Positions 57,911 through 64,000 of a stretch of 64,000 nucleotides of DNA are shown piece after piece. Position 1 is the stretch's first letter. The number at the start of each line of letters is the position of its first letter. The translations under genes and the position numbers were made by a program. Source of the stretch: Paenibacillus kribbensis (GTDB lineage Bacteria; Bacillota; Bacilli; Paenibacillales; Paenibacillaceae); NCBI RefSeq assembly GCF_002240415.1, contig NZ_CP020028.1:3745501-3809500 (forward strand), written 5' to 3'. The notes below the pieces were generated by a model. That model made no database searches. It saw only the letters and a program-made list of their open reading frames with translations, and was not told where the DNA came from.

Positions 57911-59464
57911 TCATGTACCTTTCCGGTATTCAGATGGTGTATAACCAGTATATTTTTTGAAAACCTGACTAAAGTATTGGGGGTTGTCACCAAAACCGAT
58001 GATTTTGGCCAACGTTCCCACCTTCACATCGTCCATTGTTGAAATGTACTCCACTGCCTTTTCAATTCTTAATTTGGTAAGACAGGTTGAGAATCTCTGG
58101 CCAGTCTCCTGTTTGAACAGTTTTCCCAGATAATCTGGATTCATATATAGCATGTCGTTAGCTACCATTTTTAGCGATAGATCAGGATTGCCCAGATTCT
58201 CGACTAAAATTTCTATTACTCTGCTTATTAAGGAAGACTGCTTTGACTTGAAACGATTATAGTACTCATGGGTCATTTTTCTGGCTGTTGCTTCGATATA
58301 ATCTTTCATCTGCTGGACCGTTTCCATCTCTAACAGTGCAGATGTTCCCATGAGGTAATCCTGCATGCGGTCTGTATCTACCGTCTGTACAATTGCCATA
58401 TAGAGCTGTATACAATAGGATTTTGTCAAGTCAATCCCCAGCCGTAAATCCGTCATTTTTTCGAAAATACTGGTAATTCCGTTGCATACATCCTGAATAT
58501 GCCCGGATTTGATTTTTAGAACAAGTTGCTGCTCATCGATCATAAAATCATGGGGGACGGCTGTATTTGCCGGTAAAATATCTTTTCTCGTTATAATGCT
58601 TCCTTCCCCCAAATAAAAGCGATGTTCCAAACACTCCATGGCCTCACGGTACAAGTTCCTGGCGTTTCGGAAATAGTTCCCTTCACTTATAGCAACCGTG
58701 GTATCTCTTTTGAAATATTGATGAATGGTTTCTCTTATTTGTATAATTTTTTGATGTAGTTTTTCCGAGTCATGATCATCCTCGATCAGGAACAGTGCAT
58801 ATTCACCAATATTGGTTGTTACCAAGACGGAGTCAAGGATTTCAGCTCCAATATTTTTAATGGCAAACAAATGCTCATAAGAAAAATAACCTTCCATCAT
58901 AAAAAGAACGATTCTGACCTGCTGATTATTTATTTCAAAATCAAAAAGCTGCTCATAGAATGATAAATCATTGTCCAAGTAGCTTTTACTAGTTAAGAAT
59001 TCGGTTAACAGATGCGCTTTGGTATAGGGCTGAGCGTTTTGGTATTTTTCCTGGAGCTCGCTAATAAAGGTTTCCTGAACCTTTTTTTCGTTTAGTTCAT
59101 TAACGGTATCGTTAAGCGCAGCTGTGATTTTATCCTCATTGCATGGCTTTAACAAATAATTTTTAACATCATAGTGCATGGCGGTTCTCGCGTATTCAAA
59201 CTCACCGTATCCGGACAGCAGGATAAATTTTATAGAAGGATATTGCTGATGCGCCTTTGAAACAAGACTAAGTCCGTCCATACCAGGCATTTTGATATCA
59301 CTGATCACAATATCAGGTTGTAGTTCAACAATTTTCTCATACGCATCGATCCCGTTTCTCGCCGTTGCTACAAGTTCCGTATCCAATGCTGCCCAATCGA
59401 CCACATTGGAAATACCTTCAACAATAATCCGTTCGTCATCTACCAATAACACTTTATATGACAT
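57911..59464 (-). CDS. yesN: YesN-type response regulator (receiver plus AraC DNA-binding domain)
   Basis: A 517-residue regulator. The receiver domain at residues 1-120 has the acidic pair in VLLVDDERI, the phospho-acceptor D56 in DIVISDIKMPG, and KNYLLKPCNEDK. A long middle region (about 150-400) is of unknown function, as in other YesN proteins. The C-terminal AraC helix-turn-helix pair (about 415-517) reads LSLKMVANDMLYMNPDYLGK and VGTLAKIIGFGDNPQYFSQV. It is coupled to the kinase gene (four bases between). GGGGTG lies five bases before the ATG. It likely activates the solute-binding gene and the hydrolase/transport genes downstream. Confidence 0.94.
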   Translation of the reverse strand: MSYKVLLVDDERIIVEGISNVVDWAALDTELVATARNGIDAYEKIVELQPDIVISDIKMPGMDGLSLVSKAHQQYPSIKFILLSGYGEFEYARTAMHYDVKNYLLKPCNEDKITAALNDTVNELNEKKVQETFISELQEKYQNAQPYTKAHLLTEFLTSKSYLDNDLSFYEQLFDFEINNQQVRIVLFMMEGYFSYEHLFAIKNIGAEILDSVLVTTNIGEYALFLIEDDHDSEKLHQKIIQIRETIHQYFKRDTTVAISEGNYFRNARNLYREAMECLEHRFYLGEGSIITRKDILPANTAVPHDFMIDEQQLVLKIKSGHIQDVCNGITSIFEKMTDLRLGIDLTKSYCIQLYMAIVQTVDTDRMQDYLMGTSALLEMETVQQMKDYIEATARKMTHEYYNRFKSKQSSLISRVIEILVENLGNPDLSLKMVANDMLYMNPDYLGKLFKQETGQRFSTCLTKLRIEKAVEYISTMDDVKVGTLAKIIGFGDNPQYFSQVFKKYTGYTPSEYRKGT

Positions 59465-59468
59465 TCTA

Positions 59469-61226
59469 TCACCCCGTTTGAACAGGTAAAACTACCGTAA
59501 TTGCGGTCCCTTTTCCCGAAAGATTTTCAATTCTTAAACCATACTGTTCGCCAGCATAAAGCTTGATCCGATCATCGATATTGTTCAATCCTATTCCAGT
59601 ACCATTAGGATTTACTTTTCCTTCTTTTACTTTTTGAAGGATTAGGGGATCTATGCCAGGCCCGTTATCTTCAATCCGAATAAATAGCTTGTCCTCTTCC
59701 TGATAAACATGCAATTTAATAACTGACAAATAGACGGAAGGCTCAACTGCATGCTTGAACGAATTCTCCAGAAGGGGCTGCAATATTAATTTTGGAATCT
59801 TATATTTTGCAACATGGCAGGGGAAGTCTATTTGAACATCAATCCGGTCGTCAAACCGGTATTTTTGGATGGTTAAATAACTATTCAAAATGTCAAGTTC
59901 CTCTTCAAGTGTAATAATATCCCGGTTAAAATTGGTGGAGTATCTCATGAGATGACCCAGGGCTTCCACCATGCTTGAAATTTGCTTCTGTTTATTTGTT
60001 TTAGCCAACCAATTAACGGACTCCAGTGTATTGTATAGAAAGTGCGGGTTGATCTGAGCCTGCAATGCTTTAAATTCAGTTTCCTTAATCAGCAGCTGCT
60101 TGGAAAAGTTCTCCTGGATCAACTCATCAATTCTTTGGATCATGGTTATAAAATTCCGATACAGTATCCCTATCTCGTCTTCATGAATCATAGAGGGATT
60201 TAATTGATTTACGGCGTGAAAGTTCCCCTTTTGGACTTCCTGCATGGTAGATGCTAATTCTTGAATGGGATTTGTAAACTTTCTTAAAAATTTAAAACCA
60301 AGGGAAATAAGAAAAACGAACATTAACATAAAAACCAGCACCAAGGTATATTTTGCAGCAGTAATCTTGGAAAACATCATGTCAAATGGAATGATGCTCC
60401 AGTATGTCCAGTCCTTAAAATCAGTTGTAATATGGCTGACAAAGCTTCTTTCCCCATGAATGTATTCGATACTATAGCCCTGATCATCTTTTGCATTGAA
60501 ATGATATTCTTTTAAATTATCTATTCCTTTTTCCGAATAAAAAATCTCATCCTCTTTTGTAATCACAATATTTCCTGCTATATCTCCGTGAGGCTTTGGT
60601 AAACCGCTTACAATCTTGTCTAAATGAACACGAATAAGCAGTTTGCCGATGGTTTCAAAGTTTAAGTTCCCATAAGACTGGATAAGGCGAACAGAAATTA
60701 AATCCCCATTGCTCCCTTCCAGCTCCATCCAATGGTTTTTACCCTCATACTTATCCGCCTGACTAAGTGCAAGCTCCTTATCTTTATTCTTTATTGGTTT
60801 GCTGCTATCCCCGGCCAAAAACTCCCTTCCTGCTGAATCGTACAGATAAATGGAATGAACGTAATTTGCCGGATCTATATATTTTTCCAATTCATCTCCA
60901 ATTTTCTGTTCAAGACGATAGAAATCATAGCCTTTTACATTTCCTTGAAGATCTAATAAAATTTTTTGAATATACGGGTCGACTGCTATGTTATAACTGA
61001 CTTCTTCTACTCTTTCAAGCTTCTCTTCTACGTTGTTGGACGACATCATCAGCACTTGTGCGGATTTTGCATAGATTTGCTCATCATAGAGGGAAAAAGC
61101 ATATTGAAGCCCCCCTAATACAAATACTAGCGTTGTCATCATAATCAATGTAATCGTTAAGAAAAGCTTTACGTTTAGCTTTGAATGTATATAAATATTC
61201 GCAAAATAAAACCATATCTTCTTCAT
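59469..61226 (-). CDS. yesM: YesM-type sensor histidine kinase
   Basis: A 585-residue kinase. The first membrane segment is at about 17-42, followed by an extracellular Cache-like sensor (about 45-290), a second membrane segment (TLVLVFMLMFVFLISLGFKF, about 290-315) and HAMP (about 315-370). The His-kinase domain of the YesM type contains the phospho-accepting histidine in QINPHFLYNTLESVNWLAK. The ATP-binding domain is complete, with ENSFKHAVEP, IRIEDNGPGIDP and GTGIGLNNIDDRI. It is translated between rhaM (five-base gap) and yesN (four-base gap). The ligand is unknown, probably a pectin breakdown product. Confidence 0.94.
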   Translation of the reverse strand: MKKIWFYFANIYIHSKLNVKLFLTITLIMMTTLVFVLGGLQYAFSLYDEQIYAKSAQVLMMSSNNVEEKLERVEEVSYNIAVDPYIQKILLDLQGNVKGYDFYRLEQKIGDELEKYIDPANYVHSIYLYDSAGREFLAGDSSKPIKNKDKELALSQADKYEGKNHWMELEGSNGDLISVRLIQSYGNLNFETIGKLLIRVHLDKIVSGLPKPHGDIAGNIVITKEDEIFYSEKGIDNLKEYHFNAKDDQGYSIEYIHGERSFVSHITTDFKDWTYWSIIPFDMMFSKITAAKYTLVLVFMLMFVFLISLGFKFLRKFTNPIQELASTMQEVQKGNFHAVNQLNPSMIHEDEIGILYRNFITMIQRIDELIQENFSKQLLIKETEFKALQAQINPHFLYNTLESVNWLAKTNKQKQISSMVEALGHLMRYSTNFNRDIITLEEELDILNSYLTIQKYRFDDRIDVQIDFPCHVAKYKIPKLILQPLLENSFKHAVEPSVYLSVIKLHVYQEEDKLFIRIEDNGPGIDPLILQKVKEGKVNPNGTGIGLNNIDDRIKLYAGEQYGLRIENLSGKGTAITVVLPVQTG

Positions 61227-61231
61227 ATTTG

Positions 61232-61546
61232 TTATTCCAAATAAAATACTTCCTTTAAATTTCTTGACACAGGACTGTTATCAGGGTTTGTCTCCATTAA
61301 AGGCTCCATATAGGCCCACCATTTTTGGCAAATATCGGTTTGAGCAATTTGTTCCCATTTTTCTTCATCTTCAATTTCCAAGAAAGCAAATAAGCTCCCC
61401 GTTTCTTCATCAAGAAATATGGAATAGTTGTGCGCACCGTGCCTTTTTAGCACTTCAGCCATTTCCGGCCAAAGTTTGTCATGGCGGCGCTTGTACTCCT
61501 CATAATAATCAGGAAAAACATGCATAATACTCGCTTTTCTAATCAC
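61232..61546 (-). CDS. rhaM: L-rhamnose mutarotase
   Basis: A 104-residue enzyme that interconverts the alpha and beta anomers of L-rhamnose. Catalytic residues Y18 and H22 (in [17 protein letters not shown]) line up with those of Escherichia coli RhaM. The rest of the family pattern ([39 protein letters not shown]) is intact, and the length is the usual one. Translation starts at GTG with GGAG nine bases upstream. It is the first gene of the rhaM-yesM-yesN-binding-protein transcript, which links this regulation to rhamnose, the sugar freed by the GH105 hydrolase. Confidence 0.95.
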   Translation of the reverse strand: MIRKASIMHVFPDYYEEYKRRHDKLWPEMAEVLKRHGAHNYSIFLDEETGSLFAFLEIEDEEKWEQIAQTDICQKWWAYMEPLMETNPDNSPVSRNLKEVFYLE

Positions 61547-61709
61547 TTTTCAACACTCCAGACTTTAAAAACAATTTTGTCTTTTGCAGTATTTTAGGAT
61601 GAATTTGTTTATCTTTCTTATTTATCTAAATTACACTAGAATACGATAGATGCCCTATGACGCAATTCACTAAAATATTGTTTTTCACATCTTTTCATTG
61701 AACCACTCT

Positions 61710-62939
61710 TCATTTACGAAATGCATTCTGCAATAAGAGCATTGCCGCTGCTATAAGGATCATACCCATAAAAGCGGGTGCGGCATGACCAAGTGATACA
61801 TAGATTTGACCTCCAATGATAGGCCCAATTATTCTTGCTAAAGCCTGAATAGATTGGCTACCTCCTTGAATCCTTCCTTGTTCACTAGAATCGACAGACT
61901 TGGAAAGCATCCCATTGAATGAAGGCCCGAAGATCGAATCACCAAAACCAAATATAAACATTCCAGCGATAATAAGAGGATAGAATGAGAACAAAGCAGA
62001 TAGCGCAATAAGACTGTAACCTATAATCTCCGAAACCATTCCAAGAATTGCTATCTGTGCATCACTAAGTTTTTTCAAAAGCTTTGGCATGATGAAACCT
62101 TGTGAAATGATGTCTTGGACGCCCATAATTGAAAACATAAGTCCGATTAGTGCAGGCGCCCAATTGAACGTATCTATTGTAAATTGTGAAAAAACTGCCT
62201 GTAGAGATCCGTTGGGTATCCAAAGTAAGAACGCTGAGAAAAGTAGCCTTTTTAAGTTTTTTATGGAGAGTATGTTTACAAGCTGTATGAATGGATTCAA
62301 CCTCACTAGAGTAATCTCTTTCAGTCTATTGTTCTTTTCAAGACTCTCAGGCATAAAAAAGTATCCATAAACAACATTTAATAAAGTTATTATTGCACCA
62401 AAATACATTGGTGCAGAATAACCAAACTTGGCAATCAACCCGCCTAGAGCTGGGCCAATGGCGGAGCCTACACCTGCAACCGCACTCACCCACCCAAAGT
62501 ATTTGGTGCGCTGTTCTCCAGGAGTGATGTCTGCAAAATATGCGAAGAGAGTGCTTATGCTCCCGCCTGCTATACCTTCTATTATGCGCCCGGCAAATAG
62601 TACCCATAGAGCTCCTCCCATGGCAAAAACGAAGTACCCGATTGCGGAACCCAAAAGGCATACTAAGAGTAATGGACGACGGCCATATCTGTCGCTCAAA
62701 GCTCCAAGTCCGGGGGCCGCAAAAAACACGCAGACTGCATAAACAGAGGTCAGCAGCGTGACAACTATAGCTTGATCTCCCGGATTGCTTATATAAGGCT
62801 GCACCAAGAATGGGACGACAGGTGTTATGATACTGAAGCCTATTCCGCAAAGAAACACAGACATAAGACCGAATATTAAAGCCTTTTTATCTACGGCTTG
62901 TTTTGTGTTCTGTTCATTGTATGATCTAAATTTGAACAC
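61710..62939 (-). CDS. MFS multidrug/tetracycline-type efflux transporter
   Basis: A 409-residue transporter with 12 membrane segments of the DHA1 (12-TMS) drug:proton antiporter type. The signature GALSDRYGRRPLLLVCLLGS (motif A) and FGWVSAVAGVGSAIGPALGG (motif C) are clear, and SDAQIAILGMVSEIIGYSLI lies in the second half. Translation starts at GTG with GAGGAG nine bases upstream. A MarR gene lies upstream on the same strand, with two 30-bp operators over the promoter between them, so the transporter is probably induced by its own toxic substrates. The actual drug or metabolite is unknown. Confidence 0.93.
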   Translation of the reverse strand: MFKFRSYNEQNTKQAVDKKALIFGLMSVFLCGIGFSIITPVVPFLVQPYISNPGDQAIVVTLLTSVYAVCVFFAAPGLGALSDRYGRRPLLLVCLLGSAIGYFVFAMGGALWVLFAGRIIEGIAGGSISTLFAYFADITPGEQRTKYFGWVSAVAGVGSAIGPALGGLIAKFGYSAPMYFGAIITLLNVVYGYFFMPESLEKNNRLKEITLVRLNPFIQLVNILSIKNLKRLLFSAFLLWIPNGSLQAVFSQFTIDTFNWAPALIGLMFSIMGVQDIISQGFIMPKLLKKLSDAQIAILGMVSEIIGYSLIALSALFSFYPLIIAGMFIFGFGDSIFGPSFNGMLSKSVDSSEQGRIQGGSQSIQALARIIGPIIGGQIYVSLGHAAPAFMGMILIAAAMLLLQNAFRK

Positions 62940-62961
62940 TTAAATTCTCTCCTCAAAAGTT

Positions 62962-62991
62962 ATAATTTAGCTTCCTCGGAAGCAAAATTAT
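62962..62991. promoter_or_regulatory. MarR operator 1
   Basis: A 30-bp near-palindrome, ATAATTTAGCTTCCT against CGGAAGCAAAATTAT, with 13 of 15 pairs symmetrical. It lies just downstream of the efflux promoter -10 box, on the gene side. Confidence 0.7.
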
Positions 62992-63018
62992 CGTATCATT
63001 ATTTTGCTTCCTTGGCAA
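62990..63018 (-). promoter_or_regulatory. Promoter of the efflux gene
   Basis: TTGCCA and TACGAT are separated by 17 bases on the minus strand. The -35 box is inside operator 2, and operator 1 meets the -10 box. Confidence 0.65.
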
Positions 63019-63027
63019 CAAAATAAT
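62998..63027. promoter_or_regulatory. MarR operator 2
   Basis: A 30-bp near-palindrome, ATTATTTTGCTTCCT against TGGCAACAAAATAAT, 12 of 15 pairs. Its GCTTCC core matches that of operator 1, 36 bases away. Confidence 0.68.
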
Positions 63028-63095
63028 AGCAATAAAAATGCAGCCTGTTCTCAATAGAGCCCGGCTGCCTGTGGTTTGATTTTCATTATTCAAAT

Positions 63096-63569
63096 TTATT
63101 CCGACTTCATATCTATACCCTGTTTCTTTATTTCCGCATCCAAATGCCTACTATACTTTTCCATGAAGCTAAGCATACTGTCAAATTGTTCCTCGGTTAC
63201 CTGCTCAAATACGGCTTTATCCCGCTCTTGAAACTCTTTGTGCAATTCCTCATGGATTTTATAAATTACTTTCCCTTGTTCAGTAAGCCTAAAATAGATT
63301 TCTTTCTTGTTATCCGGCTTCTGATAGCTTTCGATAATGCCTTTTTTTATGAGCTTCTTAGTTATTTTACTTATGGCACCGCTAGTCATATAAAGGGACT
63401 CCGCAAGTTTTGTCACGTTGGAATCCACATTTCTTTCAATGTATTCGATGCAATGTACTTCAGAAGACTTATAACCCTTAAGACTGTCTTCCATCTTAGA
63501 CTTATTAAGCCAAACCATCTTGTTGAATAAGTCCCTGAACCTCATTATGACCAGTTCTTCTTTGTTCAT
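63096..63569 (-). CDS. MarR-family transcriptional regulator
   Basis: A 157-residue winged-helix regulator. The DNA-binding core is SEVHCIEYIERNVDSNVTKL, LAESLYMTSGAISKITKKLI and the wing IIESYQKPDNKKEIYFRLTE. Flanking helices form the dimer interface. GGGAGG lies seven bases before the ATG at 63569; a longer frame would include sequence that does not look coding. It lies directly upstream of the efflux gene in the same direction, with two operators between, so it is likely the local repressor, released by a small-molecule ligand. Confidence 0.9.
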   Translation of the reverse strand: MNKEELVIMRFRDLFNKMVWLNKSKMEDSLKGYKSSEVHCIEYIERNVDSNVTKLAESLYMTSGAISKITKKLIKKGIIESYQKPDNKKEIYFRLTEQGKVIYKIHEELHKEFQERDKAVFEQVTEEQFDSMLSFMEKYSRHLDAEIKKQGIDMKSE

Positions 63570-63715
63570 GGCCTGTCCTCCCACCCGTTGGTGCATTAGC
63601 AATATTAAAATAATTATTTTTAAAATGGAATTGACCTTGTCCTCTACCTTACCAAAAACAAAAACAGAGTGGTAGTCCTGCTCCCACCCCGAAAATTTAT
63701 AAATTCTATAATGTC

Positions 63716-63742
63716 AAAAAAAACGGCATTTCTGCCGTTTTT
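63716..63742 (-). terminator. Terminator of the tRNA-Ala/tRNA-Lys transcript
   Basis: AAAACGGCA-TTTC-TGCCGTTTT with a run of T on the minus strand, nine bases past the 3' end of tRNA-Lys. A near copy lies at 52571-52597. Confidence 0.85.
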
Positions 63743-63750
63743 CTAAAGGA

Positions 63751-63823
<73 letters not shown>

Positions 63824-63836
63824 ATAATCAAAATAT

Positions 63837-63912
63837 TGGTGGAGCCTAGGGGGATCGAACCCCTGACCTCATCGCTGCCAGCGATGCGCTCTCCCAGCTG
63901 AGCTAAGGCCCC
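63837..63912 (-). tRNA. tRNA-Ala (anticodon GGC), CCA encoded
   Basis: Acceptor arms GGGGCCT and AGGCTCC pair with one G-U. The D-arm is GCTCAGCTGGGAGAGC. The anticodon stem CATCG/CGATG encloses CTGGCAG, giving GGC for GCC codons. The T-arm is CAGGGGTTCGATCCCCCT. The 3' ACCA is in the DNA (bases 63837-63840 on the plus strand). The 88 bases after it to the window end show nothing else. Confidence 0.95.
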
Positions 63913-64000
63913 ATTTTTTGTAATTAAAAACGTTTCAAGCGACTTCTATATCATATAAAATATTGTACCCTTTGTCAATACTTTTATAAAAAAATTATAA

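Overview
The window reads as chromosomal DNA of a low-to-moderate GC, endospore-forming Firmicute, most likely a Paenibacillus. Grounds: strong AGGAGG-type ribosome sites with many TTG and GTG starts, a YjcZ-type sporulation miniprotein, copper-amine-oxidase-N-like wall proteins, LicT-type antiterminator targets, cre and CIRCE elements, and YesM/YesN-type two-component genes. The genus is inferred from protein style and gene content; no search was run.

Layout. 1-12.4 kb: end of an unknown gene, tRNA-Leu, a GNAT gene, the carboxyspermidine polyamine pair, htpG behind a CIRCE operator, a SUKH-type gene, a phosphodiester-glycosidase-like secreted protein, small and unknown genes, then about 1.3 kb of broken remnants including a transposase piece. 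12.4-19.8 kb: a five-gene phosphonate cluster in which the genes from PEP mutase onward overlap. It encodes PEP mutase with a nucleotidyltransferase domain, phosphonopyruvate decarboxylase, a methyltransferase, and a cytidylyltransferase/AEP-transaminase fusion. A TPR plus alkaline-phosphatase-fold protein leads it. It should make and activate 2-aminoethylphosphonate (or a methylated form) for attachment to a surface polymer.

20.2-30.8 kb: a MetE-like methionine synthase with its LysR regulator; a beta-glucoside PTS locus (licT, bglP, phospho-beta-glucosidase) with two antiterminator/terminator modules and a cre site; and the fructose operon fruR-fruK-fruA. 31.1-32.9 kb: a response regulator, a histidine kinase cut off just after its H-box, and a tannase C-terminal stub joined to it. 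33.1-42.3 kb: a visibly GC-richer respiratory nitrate reductase operon. Its transcription order is narK-PAS, hemerythrin, two unknown small genes, narG, narH, narJ, narI. 42.5-47.4 kb: dihydrolipoyl dehydrogenase and a divergent TetR gene around a 42-bp palindrome, a radical SAM protein, then frameshifted MerR and GNAT genes.

47.5-52.5 kb: a siderophore uptake operon (binding protein, two permeases, no ATPase) behind a Fur box, with an AraC regulator fused to a binding-protein-like sensor. 52.7-61.5 kb: a rhamnogalacturonan/rhamnose set (rhamnose mutarotase, YesM/YesN pair, orphan solute-binding lipoprotein, GH105 hydrolase, GPH symporter, TIM-barrel enzyme). 61.7-63.6 kb: an MFS efflux gene and its MarR regulator, with two 30-bp operators between them. 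63.7-63.9 kb: tRNA-Lys and tRNA-Ala. A decayed copy of this tRNA end lies at 52.57-52.66 kb, so the 11 kb between is flanked by related sequence.

The most interesting system is the phosphonate cluster. Next are the NarK-PAS transporter with its hemerythrin and unknown partners, the tRNA-derived repeat, and the kinase/tannase deletion scar.
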